Below are positions 45,061 to 56,444 of a stretch of 64,000 bases of DNA, piece by piece. The stretch spans positions 14,859,453 through 14,923,452 of the forward strand of contig JABAKD010000029.1 of assembly GCA_012845835.1 (NCBI GenBank). Reading direction: 5' to 3'. The stretch comes from Undaria pinnatifida (taxonomy: Eukaryota; Sar; Phaeophyceae; Laminariales; Alariaceae). The translations under genes were made by a program, and so were the position numbers. The notes below the pieces were generated by a model. That model was not told where the DNA came from. It worked only from the letters and a program-made list of their open reading frames with translations, and searched no databases. Positions within the stretch are counted from its first letter, which is position 1, and each line of letters starts with the position of its first letter.

Positions 45061-45390
45061 AAATGGACTAATACCCCACTAAAACCCTAACAAATGGCGT
45101 CGTCGGCAGGACCATGGGTTTTTCGGGTCGTGGGTTCAAATCCCACCATCCACAACAATAAACTTTGCAGACTTTTCCCATGTCGAACTTGAAAAATGCT
45201 CTCCCCGGTATCCCCAGGAAATGAAACCGCTTGGATACTGACAGGTCCGCCCGTATATCTGGCCGACTTGCTATCCCGCCGTTTCAGGGGGGGGAAATTT
45301 TACAAGGCTTGGTTTGTGTAAGCTATTGGTTAACCTTTTGCGAGCGGTCAAACGGACTAGTACCCCACTAATACCTTAACAAAAATGTGT
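45060..45390 (+). mobile_element. tRNA-like repeat with direct terminal repeats, copy 2
   Basis: Box B GGTTCAAATCC is at 45133-45143, within a stem TGGG...CCCA. ATGGACTAATACCCCACTAA at 45064 recurs as ACGGACTAGTACCCCACTAA at about 45350, giving a 287-bp period. It is about 80% similar by eye to the reverse complement of 41820-42165. Confidence 0.6.
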
Positions 45391-45639
45391 ATTAACTGTC
45401 TGGACCAGTACCACGCGAGTGTCCATTGTGTAATTAAAGAGATCGACCTGTCGGAAGACCCTCTGCCGTATCAATGGATGGGAAATGAGGCGTGGAGGCC
45501 CTTCTGTTGTGTGTGCAAAAACCGCCTAGGATGATTGGGGTAATGCAGCCGCTCATACTGAAGCACAGGGCTGTTGTTCGTGTGTTGTACCCTTTTCGCA
45601 GATAAATCCCCCCCCCCAACACATGCTACTAGAGAGTAG

Positions 45640-46000
45640 GATTCGCATGGTAGGATGATGTGAAATATACAAGGAGGAACGGGATGCGTTAGAGGAGGAG
45701 ATGAGGAAATTAGACGAATGTGACATGGAAGAGTTTCGCAGACTAGGGCAGTAGCGAGAAAACGATCGCTATCCTAGGAGATAGACGGTGGCGACAGACT
45801 GCGAATCAGGACGGGGATGGGATGATAAGCAAACAGTTTTTATGTAACCCATGAAAGAAGCGTATTGAGCGCCCAAATGTTGAAGGTGTCTCTATTAGGA
45901 GTAGTATGAACGGTGCTCCGTCTCGAAAGGGATGCGTGGTCAATGGTATGGTCAATTGACTAGGGCGAGCAACAAATGAGTACGCCCCCTTCCCAACCCC
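45640..46000 (+). mobile_element. Second LINE-like family, 3' fragment, copy 1
   Basis: The frame around 45655-45750 matches the copy at 58490-58880 but has a stop in place of the codon before CEIYKEERDA. The downstream untranslated part is also shared: CGATCGCTATCCTAGGAGATAG, CGTATTGAGCGCCC, TCTCGAAAGG-ATGCGTGGTCAAT and ACAAATGA. Confidence 0.6.
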
Positions 46001-46054
46001 CAACACGTGCTACGGCAAAGGTTCGCCAACCTTTTTTTTTCTGAGGCTCTACCC

Positions 46055-46330
46055 TTGAGTCTTGTTAAGACTGGTTCTACGATACTCCCCCCCAAAACCA
46101 GCGATATCCTTTTTTTTTTCTTTAACGAACGTTTCACGGCTGCTCACCAGAAGCGATGCGATGAAAACTTTATCCTCATGTATTTTCTTGTTTGCAAACG
46201 GCTATTCGAACGATGACGTCGGGGTGGCAAGGGGCGCCGTATTTCAGGAGGTACGGCCGGGAGTTGGTTTCAAAACCGGCGATTTCGTTATAAAAAAAAG
46301 TTGGGGGGGCTACCGTAGAACAACTCTTGA
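46055..46330 (+). repeat. Repeat with conserved open frame, copy 2
   Basis: The reading ARGAVFQEVRPGVGFKTGDF corresponds to ARGTLIQEIRPRACFQTGDF in copy 1 (43250-43535). The left part is frameshifted relative to copy 1. The match begins near AAGACTGGTTCTACGATA. Confidence 0.5.
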
Positions 46331-46339
46331 GCCTTCTTA

Positions 46340-47205
46340 AGCCTTCGAAGCCAAAAACACATTTTGAGTAAACCGAAAGTGGAACCTTTGAGATGGCCGA
46401 AACCATGGCCTAGGTGCAAAAAGCACCCATGCTGTTAAACAAGAAGAAGTACATTCCTACGATAGTGGGCTTAAGGAGGCCCACTATTCACGAATAAAAT
46501 TGCCAAAAAGTGCTATCTCTATCGTACCACGCGTCCCCGCCCCCGCCCTGGTTCCTCGCTAGGGGCGTAGCGTTGTAGCGTGTTCTGTTTTTCAAAGATG
46601 CATTTTCGCCTGTCACACCCCCCTCGCTGGGAGTGTAGCAGTAGTCTTGTGTTCTTCCGCTCTCGGCATGCTTTTTCGCCCGGCCTCCCTCCGCCGAAAG
46701 TATGGCGGTATTATAGCTGCGATGTCTGGCGTTTTCGAGCTCCTTGTGGGTAGGGCTCCCTTCCGGTTCCCCTTTTGGCGTTCCCTCAGCAGGGTTCGTA
46801 GTCTCGAGGGGTAGACGTGTGGGAGAAGGTCTTGATGAGCCGCATCCCGCATCTTCGATTCACGTTGCACAGCATTTTGCGGAAGTGGTAATTCCCCGAA
46901 TCTTCCATTTTGATGCATATTATACGGCTTATTTTGAGGGTGGGCTAATGTTGTAGTATGACCCTGGAAGGCCAACAAGGGCCCAGCATAGGACTTCGCG
47001 AAGTAGTGCCTTATTATTTACAAGGCATACGCGTATAGGGGACAGGGGTGTTACAGGACGACAGGCAAGAGCTTATTCTTGCACTTTAAGACCTTCAACT
47101 AGTAACAGCCCGAATTGGATAAGACACCAAAGCTCTTCAAACCGAGTACACGGAAAGAGTGAGTGACAACGCGGGACATGGTTAGAAGGCAAACCTGAAA
47201 GAGAC
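46340..47205. other. Anonymous intergenic sequence
   Basis: A 121-codon minus frame at 46613-46978 is basic and unrecognised. No element boundaries were found. Confidence 0.4.
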
Positions 47206-47210
47206 GACGT

Positions 47211-47612
47211 GTGTGTCCCAGGAAATATTTTAACGTGACACCATTGGGGGCGGGGTGCCTTGTTCCGACCGCGGCGCCGACCGCGAATATCTCGAGCACG
47301 AAGTTACGGCCGAGGGCTGTCGAACTCGCTGCTCCAAACGGAACATCGTCGGTCGTCGTTACCCCCGCCGGCGTCCCACGCCACCCCGCTCCGCCCCGCC
47401 CCGTCCTTCAAGGTGACTCCGACCGCCATAACACTAGCAACATGTCCACCACCGAAGTTGCTGGACATGCTGTGCCCACGTGTCTATCGACGCCTCTCCT
47501 TGGACAGCCTGTAGGCGCCAGCGTCGGATCGAACGATATTATGTCCTTCGCGGCCACCGATTCCCCACCCCCCTTTCATTCGAACGAAGCTAGGATTGTA
47601 TCCTGGATCTAA
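47211..47612 (+). CDS. Hypothetical Ser/Thr/Pro-rich ORF (133 codons)
   Basis: The GC-rich frame includes MSTTEVAGHAVPTCLSTPLL and ASVGSNDIMSFAATDSPPPF. An N-terminal gag-like region of a retroelement is possible but not shown. No partner ORF follows; a short frame at 47596-47844 overlaps its end. There is no recognised domain. Confidence 0.2.
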   Translation: MCPRKYFNVTPLGAGCLVPTAAPTANISSTKLRPRAVELAAPNGTSSVVVTPAGVPRHPAPPRPVLQGDSDRHNTSNMSTTEVAGHAVPTCLSTPLLGQPVGASVGSNDIMSFAATDSPPPFHSNEARIVSWI

Positions 47613-48114
47613 CGTAACCCCATTTACCTCCCTGTACGCTGCACTCTGGACACGCCTCCCACCCCGGTGGCCCGGGCTGCTTCTTGTGGTTGATGCTGCA
47701 ATTAAGCCGCCATCGACGCGACCGATGCGTTATACGGTAGGAATAGCACTTTTTGGACCAAACGGTTTCAAAATGGCGGGCTTCTCGAAGGAGGAATCAC
47801 CGACTATCTTTGGAACCACGTGTTGGTGTTTCCATTATTTATGAGTTGTACGCGTGTAGCCAGCCCAGATGGAGATGGGATTGTCCTTCGATGTTAGGTG
47901 AACAACGTTTATTTTTCGTCAAAGTACCTGGTGGATCGTTGTGTGGTTGTGTGGTTGTGTTTGGGGTATCGAGCTTCCCCCAGTGAGGACAGCCAGGAAA
48001 AAAATGAGGCACCCCTCTGCCGTTGCAAAATCGTAAATCACTGCTATAACATTTTTCTTTCGACACTGTTTTTCTCTGAAGACCCTGACGGGGCTAACCA
48101 AAAGTTGGTCACGC

Positions 48115-48440
48115 ATCGAACAAATGAGATACCCACTGACCTATAGATGATCTATAGATGATCCGTGTCCTTCAGGGCTGACAGATCCCTGGTCTACATG
48201 ATCTGCACGACCAATAGATAGATCATTTTGGGTTAGGGTGGGAGCCGTAGGATCTGCGTGACCTAGTACGTGTTTCCTGGGTTGGATCTGTACTTCATAG
48301 ATCCCGGACAACATAGATATGATACCATAACACGACAGATATAGGATCTAGATGGTATATACAATCTAGATGGCTTAAGCGATCTAGATGGTCTAGACGA
48401 TATCAGATGGTGTTCGTCATCCGTCCGGTGTAGGCATAAA
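48115..48440 (+). repeat. GATCTAGATG-containing repeat, copy 3
   Basis: It shares with 22790-23250: ATAGATGATCTATAGATGAT, TCCGTGTCCTTC, ACAGATC-CTGGT, GATCTGCA, and a terminal run of GATCTAGATGG units. The array here is only about five units long. Confidence 0.6.
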
Positions 48441-48944
48441 AGGAAGTTATACTTTGTGCATAGGTTTCCTATCTCAAGTGGTTCCGATTTTTTTTATTTT
48501 CCGGGGATGTCATGATTAGTGGTCAGCGTTGAAACTCATACGAATAGCACTCTTGCACATTGTGGGGTGGCAAGCACAATAATAGTTCTTCAGACACTTG
48601 CGTTAGGATGTCGTGCGGTCTCCGACCCTCGGCGCTCGTTGTCTTCTGCCGCTCGCAGCCCCCACAGCCTTGGGTATATAGCCAGAACCGAGCATGTGCG
48701 CTTAACGTTTTTTCGCTTCAACAACCTCGGCCCTGCCTCCCCTCCCCCCTCCATACAGCGCAATTGTGATACCCCCCCGTCATTTTCCATTGGATTTTGT
48801 GTTTCGACTCGGACGCATCGCCGCCAAACCACTGCCGCCTCTATTAATACCGCTATTTGGCCACTGAAAATTGTGGTTGCGTCCATCGACAACCGCTGCT
48901 GCCTTATTGTTAGCATCGCCCTCTTTGGGATCAGGCACCAATGT

Positions 48945-49095
48945 CAACGTCATCAGGCAATGGCAATGACATCAGGCAATGTCAATGACATCAGGCAATT
49001 ATACTGTAATAAGGCAATTTTACTGTAATAAGGCAATGTCAATGCCATCAGGCGATGTCCACGTCGCCAGGCAATTTTACTGTAATAAGGCAATG
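48945..49095 (+). repeat. Short AGGCAAT-containing tandem repeats
   Basis: ATCAGGCAATG(T/A)CAATGAC and ACTGTAATAAGGCAATTTT units of 18-19 bp alternate for about 150 bp. Confidence 0.7.
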
Positions 49096-49201
49096 TGCAG
49101 CATCAAGCCGAAACGTTGCTTACGTAAAGACGTTGCTCGCATGAAGAACGGCTTTGCAAAGAAGCAGATGGTCCGGTGGGTATCTCGCGATCACTAATCT
49201 G

Positions 49202-49376
49202 GTGAGTACATTGAGTACGGTGAGTACAGTGAGTACAGTGAGTACAGTGAGTACAGTGAGTACAGTGAGTACAGTGAGTACATTGAGTACAGTGAGTACA
49301 GCGAGTCAGTGAGTACAGTGAGTACAGTGAGTACAGTGAGTACAGTGAGTACAGTGAGTACAATTTAATGAGTACA
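49202..49376 (+). repeat. (GAGTACAGT)n minisatellite
   Basis: About nineteen 9-bp units with few errors. There are no spacers, so it is not a CRISPR array. Confidence 0.92.
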
Positions 49377-49884
49377 AGGACGTCGACCCTCAGGGTTACA
49401 TCGAACCATACATAATTTCCCTCCATTGGGTTGATTGGGTTGATTGGGTGACAAGTCACCCCACGCTAGGGGTCCAGCAGAGTTTCTGGGCTTCTGATAA
49501 CAACGTGAGAGATCAATAACTCACCCGGAACATGACTTCGAAGACATTCATTCGTTCGCGCTACCCAACCCGACTCGTAAAATTTTCACACTAACCGATA
49601 GACCTACACTTGAGGAGCTCAACCGGTCACACACAATTAGTTCTTCCGACAACTGCAACCCCTACGATAGATACGATAGATACGATAGAGGTGCTGTACC
49701 CGTTTTTTTTCTGATTTTTTGTTTCTCAATTTGGGAGCGTGAGACCTCTCCAACCAAGAACTGATTTGGAGAAAAAAATAAAACTGCTGCCTGGTCCCGG
49801 ATGAAAATATCCCATGGCCGAGGTACAAAACGACAACAATCATCCCAAAACAAAAATGTCGTACAATATTTTAGACGATTTGGG

Positions 49885-52711
49885 GTTGTTGTTGTTGTTG
49901 TTGTTGTTCTCACATTAACTCGCAAAATCAAGTCCGTGGCCACAGGACAGGCTCCAGTCACTCTGGAGCTGAGGAATACCCCAGGGAAAAACACAAACAA
50001 CCCAAGGTGGTACACGCATATGCCACAGCTGACGCAATTCATGCCTCCACCAGAAACATATAAAAGTGAAATCGGGAGTCAGTCTACGATGTGCCAGGTC
50101 CATGCCGGTGCATACGTCTCATTACTCGCGCCTGGAAAAACCGACTATACCGCTTGCCACCCAAGAAAGACTACCACGTATATATTACGCGTAGCATCTA
50201 TCACTACGCATACGCACGACAGACGCAAGTCAATTGGAAAAAAGAAACACAGAGAAGAAAAGAAGATAAAGGAAGGGAAATCAATTGGAAAAAAGAAACA
50301 AATAAAAGAAAAGAAGATAAAGGAAAGGAAAGAAAAGAAAAGAAAGCGGAAAAAAAAACAAAAAAACGAAAAAACGAAAAAGGAAAGAAAGGAAAGAAAA
50401 TCCAAGAAAAGCAAGAAAAAGACAAGACAAGAAGAGGAAGAAAGGAAAGGAAAAGAGAAAAAAAACGTTGTACTAGCAGACCTAGGAACTGGCTGAATAC
50501 GGCATTGCTCAAAGAGGGTATCAAGTGCATCATCAGTGGCACTGGGGAGAGAACGCAACATGGCGAAGAAGTCAGGGCGGTCTTACGCCATCTTGTGACG
50601 GCCATTGGAAGGCCCGCAACGTTCAAGACGATGATGGCCAAACCCAGACTTCAGTCTCTGGGGAATAACGCCCCCCCTTCCCCCCCCCCCCTTCCCCCCT
50701 TCCCCCCTTCCCCCCCCCCTCTCCCTCCCTCCCCCCTCCCCCCCTGCCCCCCCCCCCCCCCCGCCTCCCCCCCCCCCCCCCCCTTCCCCCTCCCCCCCTC
50801 CCCCCCTTCCCCTTCCCCCCGGTCGCTTAGAGATGCCGACGGTGGATGGCGCTGCCGCAGTCTTTGCGCGTCGCTCTGCAGCTTTGCGTCTCTCCGTTTC
50901 ATGCCAATTCCGCATGAACAACTCGGCTCCCTCCTCTGCTCGTCGAAACCATCTGCCAGCCTTCTGACCAGCCTTTTGCCACCCTTCGAATTTCATTCCG
51001 AAGATCGACATATCCTCCTTCAGATGATCCATCCAGCCTTTCTCTTGCCCCCCTGGGTAGCCCTTACCCCCAACAAACTCCCCAAACATCACCCTCTGTG
51101 GCAGACGCTCCTCCCCCATACGTGCCACGAATCCCGCAAACAAAATCCTCCGTTTGCGCACTATCACCTCAATGCTCTCGGAAGCTGTCTTGGCAAGCGC
51201 GTCGGCGTACGATAGGGTGTGGTCGTCGCGCTTCCGTTTCCGCCATCCAAGGCATCGGAGGAGCATGGAGCGGTGAACCCGTCGTAGCCTGTCATAGTCA
51301 GGCTTCTTCGGGCTCCACGTCATGCAACCGTAAAGAAGTGTCTCGACCACCTCAGCTTTCAGCAACCGCACCTTCAACCGTAAGCGCACACCCGGGCGAT
51401 CATAGATTTCCATCTTGTACCCGTGGAAGCACGCCCAGACCCTCTGAAGACGCCGCGTTATTTCAATGCTAAGGTCTCTGTCTGCGGTGGTAGCCCCGCC
51501 CCAGTACACAAACTCGATTGTTTGTTTGTATACCTGGCCGGCTGCGTTGTTTGTGAAGGACACTTTCCCCCCGCCTTTGGTTTCCAGGCACATTATCTCT
51601 GTTTTTGCCTCGGATACCGTAAGCCCGAACGACGAGCACGCAGTCACAATCACAGTCATCATCCTCTCCAGCCCTTCTGATGATCGCGATACGATGCCCG
51701 CATCGTCCGCGTACAGCATACCCCACAATCTCTGCACCTCCTCCCCCTCCTTCCCCCTCCGCCCGTCGACTTTGCCTGTGCGTGAAGTGCCCTTCTTCTC
51801 GCCTTCCTCCTTTCGTTGGAGCTGCACCATGTTGTCCGTGATGGCTGCATCCGCGAGGAAGCGTTCCTCGGCCACACGCAGTACCACCTTGAAAAACATG
51901 TTGAACAGCAGTGGCGCGAGCACGCATCCTTGCCTGAGACCTTGCCCCACGTCGAACTTATCCGAGCACTCTCCATCATCCAACCGCACGCATGCTTGCA
52001 TATCGTCGTGGAATTGGCGGATGACGGCGAGCATTCTCGGTGGCACGCCAAAACGAGCAAGGACAACCCACAGAAGCGTTCGGTCGACGGAGTCGTATAC
52101 TTTGGTGAGGTCGATAAATCACAAGTACAAGGGGGTGTCCTTCTTTCGCGCCAGTTCCTGCAGTCGTCGTACTACGAACATCATGTCAACCGTCGAGCGT
52201 CGGGTCTTAGCCCACACTGTTCCTCCGGCAGAATGTTCTCGCGTTCGCAATAGTCACTCAGGCGACCCGCGATGACTTTGAGGTGTACTTTGCCGGCGTG
52301 AGCCACGAGGGAGATGCCACGATAATTGCCAAACTCAGTCCGGTCTTTCTTCTTGTGAAGCACCTTAATCGTTGCATATTTCCATTGTTGCGGCACGCCA
52401 CCTCCCCTCCACGCAGCGACGATGATATCGTGGAACTTTCCGAGGGTGTTCAATTCTCCTTCGTCGGCCAAAAACCTTCAAGAGCTCGGCCGGGAGACCG
52501 TCGGGCCGTACCGCCTTTCGGTTTGCCAACGCACGGATCGCCTTCTTTACTTCGTACCTAGACGGGACATCGTCCAGTGGTCTGCACGGGGGCCACTGCT
52601 TAAGCTCGTCCGCAATGCTCGGATCGAGGGTCGGCGACTTGGTGTTAAGCAGTTTGTGAAACCACCTCACCCACCACTCGCGGATGAGGGCATTATCCCG
52701 CCCCGTCATTT
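49885..52711 (-). mobile_element. LINE, copy 2 (longest, 5'-truncated)
   Basis: The 3' end on the minus strand is (AAC)n at 49909-49885. Going 5' come the conserved 3' UTR, a purine-rich run at about 50230-50465, a G-rich tract (C on plus) at 50671-50820, and reverse transcriptase coding sequence up to about 52711. No endonuclease domain remains. Target duplications could not be identified. Confidence 0.88.
50583..52709 (-). pseudogene. Non-LTR reverse transcriptase, frameshifted
   Basis: Domains in order on the minus strand: AIRALANRKAVRPDGLPAEL at about 52540 (first RT block), then a change of frame, [19 protein letters not shown] and [20 protein letters not shown], an in-frame stop just before FIDLTK at about 52115, [16 protein letters not shown], and the catalytic [10 protein letters not shown] (YADD at about 51713-51702). 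The thumb and C-terminal motifs YGCMTWSP and [13 protein letters not shown] follow, then Gly/Arg repeats. The frame from 52046 to 50583 is open for 487 codons. At least one frameshift and one stop make the copy inactive. Confidence 0.85.
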
Positions 52712-52714
52712 AGA

Positions 52715-53460
52715 AAACGTATTTTCGCCAAAAAACGGTATACCCCTATCGTCGGACGACTATGATACTCCATTCATACTCCATTCATACTCCATTCCCG
52801 GGTTGATCATCCAATTTTTCCTGGTCTCTAGAGTCAATTCTTGGATGGGAATGATTCGTAGACCTCCTACCCAAACATGACGAACCTCAGAACTTGAGGT
52901 GCTGTCGTATCGAGCATCAGGCACTATCATCTGCGACGGTCGCAGTTCGCGCCCCACGGTTGCGATTGACCTCAGACGGACAACCCGGTGGCGGAGCAGC
53001 TCGTCTCTTGGACGATTAACCTCGCATTTTGATGCTCACCGCATTGACACCAGCCGTGGTCATGCACGCATGTCGCTAGGGATGCACGTTGACCACTGAG
53101 TGAGGTAACTTGGGTAACAGACAGCGCTGACTGCTAGCTCGGCGGTTGTTGTGTATCTCGGACGCATGTCGGCGTGACACGCCAACGCACCGTGTCCTAT
53201 ATGCGTTGGGGGCACCTTATACTGTAAAATCGGTGACTCCGAATAAGACTGTGCACGCGGTTGGTGGTGGGCTCAATGAATGCTACCACTGTATACCCCA
53301 CCTCATCTAACCCCTTTGGGAACAAAGAACGAAAAACCGTGTCGAAATTTGATTGCGATTACAGCACCATCGGCCACACGACACACGAGTCGTCTCGGAC
53401 CAGCAGGCTTTACGGCGTCCCCAACACACAGCACATCACACCAGATAGAGTGCCACATAT
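52715..53460. other. Anonymous intergenic sequence
   Basis: CTCCATTCATA is tandemly repeated near 52770-52795. A GCGCTGACTG-TAGCTCGGCGG segment at 53124-53145 resembles tRNA-like box A and recurs near 55800 and 55893. Confidence 0.4.
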
Positions 53461-53462
53461 TA

Positions 53463-53690
53463 TAAAAATAAAAATACACTCCAGCTGTGAGATCGAATAT
53501 TTTGTCTAAACTCATCTTTGCAAGCTGTGTGTGATACTCCGATCGCGCGTATTACGGGTTGTGTGTCCTCATTAAGGATATAGGTCGGCGACTCCCCTTG
53601 CAACTACAGTGTAGCTATCAGGGTCAACAGGGTTATGTTAGGCAGTCTGTGCGCGGAAACTATAAAACCCGTTTCTGAGGGGGACATATA
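53463..53690 (+). repeat. Long copy of the dispersed GTGAG-TCGA repeat
   Basis: Sense copy of the unit described at 36830-37090, from ATACACTCCAGCTGTGAGAT to CCCGTTTCTGAGGGGGACAT. No coding potential was seen. Confidence 0.7.
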
Positions 53691-53699
53691 TATTACGAT

Positions 53700-55275
53700 G
53701 TTTGAGGTGGTCCGCACATTTTCTCTCACATTTTCCAAAACGCGCGGCGGAGCCGCTCTCGGCTCGGAGCCTTAGTTTTTAAGTCTGGGGTAGACTAAGG
53801 GATGGGATAGACTAAGGGATGGGGTTGGGTTGAGTTGGGTCGACGCCCTCTCGTGACTTGTACATAAAAATAATCCCCAGAAAGACGCTTAACATAAAAT
53901 GCCTAAACTCCCCCGATAAAGTGGAGGATTATTTAGTAGATTCCGGAGCAGAACGATAAATATTTCGTTGTTTGTGTTGGCCTGAAGGATTGAAGCGTTG
54001 AAATTCTAGGATAGATGATGATAAGAAATATTGTATACGTAGCTCCGAGAAGACAATCAAACCAAACGTCCGTAAGCCTGAGGGGTTCAAGGCAGGTCGT
54101 AGGATTCACGGAATGGATTATGTGAGTCGAGGTATTGGGCAAACGATATTAATGACTGGAGAAAAGCCCCATTAGATCATTATTCTCGCGAAGCACAGGA
54201 GTCTCACACAAAAGGCGTGAGACCTCAGCTGATAATCTAACGTCGTAATCGAGAAGACGTTACAGTCTGGTGATTGCCCGCCAATCTACCAGAAATTGCA
54301 GTAGCTTCTCCCGCCCACCCACCTCTTTTATTTCGAAGGTGAGGTGGGGGGGAGTTATTACGAGGTACAATTTCTTTTGTATGCAGCAAAATTACGGCGA
54401 GGAGTTTGAATGATCGGGGACCATTTGGGGAACTCGGTCATTCGAAACCGTATAGTAGGCCCCAGACGAGGGGGCCAGGGGAGGGAGTAACAAAAGCATT
54501 TCACGGAGTAATCGCGCTATGAACAAGGAGTAACAGCGATATCGGCAAAAACTTGTGGATACCGTCAGTGCCGTCGGTAGCAGGTTACGCCAGCGGGAAC
54601 TCCCCCCACGCCTCAGAGAAAAAGAAAAACAACAACCCAATTCGAAAGATAAAACACAAAGCGAACATATTAATATTTCGCTGCTTTATCTGGTATGATT
54701 CGTGGGTGGAGACCGGTATAGGCGCCTCTCTCGGGCTAATTGCGGGGGTAGGATGCGATGCCCGAAGCGCAACGTAAGGAGATGCACCAAGTGCGCGCGA
54801 AACATGAGGATAGTTAACTCTTGCAGATAATGGAAAAAAAAAAAGAAAAACAACGACCAAGTTGCGGTAGGGGCGTTATGTTGTTGGGAGGCATTTTTCA
54901 TGCGGTGGCTCGAGGTCACTCGCGCGAGTGCCCCCCCTCTCTTCCGGGCGGTTCGGTCTTAAGCTTTCGTGCTGTTCTAATTTTGCTGTGTGAATCTGCA
55001 ATGGAATGGTAACCTACGCTGCGCCAAAACAATCTCCTACACTTTTTTGTCCGTGAGGTATTAGGTATTATTAGAGTCACTCGTGTTATTATTAATAACA
55101 GTATTAGTATAGTATTAATAGTATTAATAGTAGTAATAGTGCTCAAAACCCGGCAGTGGATATGGAGGTATATCATAATCACTCAATACCCGTGAAAGCA
55201 TCAGAACAACCGCCCTTTCCTCAGTTGAAGTGCCCAAAACAGCCAGAAACACTCGGTCATATGGCCCCAAAAATG
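53700..55275. other. Anonymous intergenic sequence
   Basis: A GGGATGGGATAGACTAAGG duplication lies near 53795-53825. AT-rich ATTAATAGT words are at 55085-55140. No gene or element is recognised. Confidence 0.4.
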
Positions 55276-55289
55276 ACCCCCCCCCCCCT

Positions 55290-55930
55290 AGTGTGGGATG
55301 ACTCGTTGGTTAGATAGCACTATAACATCCATTTGACCAGGTGGTCACTACGCTGTGACTGTGTGGTCTTCTATTAATAGTGGATAGTGATATCTATAGC
55401 CAACAAGGGTGTGTCGTCGTGGGTTCGAATCTCACCGACTTCTTGTATTTTTTTTTCGAGCGTGCGCGCGATGGACAGCGTTGCGGACGGTTACGATAGT
55501 GCGTTCCTAGGACGAGCTCGTCCTGTGGCAAGAGGAGGTATCCGGAGATCGATGCTTTGAAGCCGCCGAGATTCTACGACCTCGAAATAATGTGTTTTGT
55601 CGGTTACGCAGCGAAATCCACTGGTAGAGACCACTCAGTCACAGTGACTGTGTGGTCTACTAGTGGATAGTGATGGACAGCCAACGGCTTGTCACGAGTT
55701 ACAACACGCTCCCACCAGCCAGCGTTGGACAATAGACGCGTGTGCACAAGCTATTCACACGCTGTTTAGAGACGCACCGCAACCACTGAGCTAGCGGTCA
55801 GCGCTGACTGTTGGCTCAGCGGTTACTGGGTACCTCTTACCAAAAACCCAATCCGAGATCCGCCTGGTTCGAGATCCGCCTGGTTCTCAAGTTGACTGTT
55901 AGCTGAGTGGCTACGGTGGGTCTCTAACAA
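55290..55930 (+). repeat. tRNA-like sequences, degenerate cluster
   Basis: A box B-like GGGTTCGAATCTCACC is at 55419-55436. The block GTGACTGTGTGGTCT-CTA-TAGTGGATAGTGAT occurs at about 55353 and 55650. Box A-like GTTAGCTGAGTGGCTAC and GTTGGCTCAGCGGTTAC are near 55898 and 55828. No cloverleaf with a proper acceptor stem can be drawn, so these are not called as tRNA genes. Confidence 0.35.
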
Positions 55931-56329
55931 AGGCACAATCTGGAGTCCGCCTGGCTAAGAAGCCTGGACCCTAGCTATACCCTTTAGACAGGTGCGTCAA
56001 ACCTCAGCAAGGGCACAGACGCCGAACTGTTTGAGGTAAGTACATGTCGTCGAAATAGACCTGATCAAAACTGTTGGTGTTTATCGACCGAAGACGGACA
56101 TTACCGCCAGAAAGGCCAAAATCTAACCGACTAATACACCATCCGCGTGATGAACGACCCTGGCGCCTCGCGGCCGGCGGCATGGTACGGTCCATCGCTG
56201 TTACAAGCCACGGTTACGGTATGGAGGGCACTGCACCCCAAATTGGTTTCCGAGTATCTTCACCAAAAAAACGCTGGCGGCGAATTTTGCGAAATAAATG
56301 AGCGAAGAGAGCTTAAGACCTGCAACGCA

Positions 56330-56440
56330 ATAAGTAGGGTAGTCTAGAGGGGCGGTGCTCGGTCTCGAAAGGAATGCGTGGTCAATCATAATAATGGTCA
56401 AATGACTAAGGCAAGTGACAAATGACTACGCGCCCCCCCC
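56330..56440 (+). mobile_element. Second LINE-like family, 3' fragment, copy 3
   Basis: Only the terminal part is present: GGTGCTCGGTCTCGAAAGGA, ATGCGTGGTCAAT, GGTCAAATGACTAAGGCAAG and TGACAAATGACTA, followed by a C-run. Confidence 0.55.
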
Positions 56441-56444
56441 CACA

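Noticed and set aside
49202..49376. Possible CRISPR-like array
   Set aside because: Continuous 9-bp repeats without spacers in a eukaryotic sequence.
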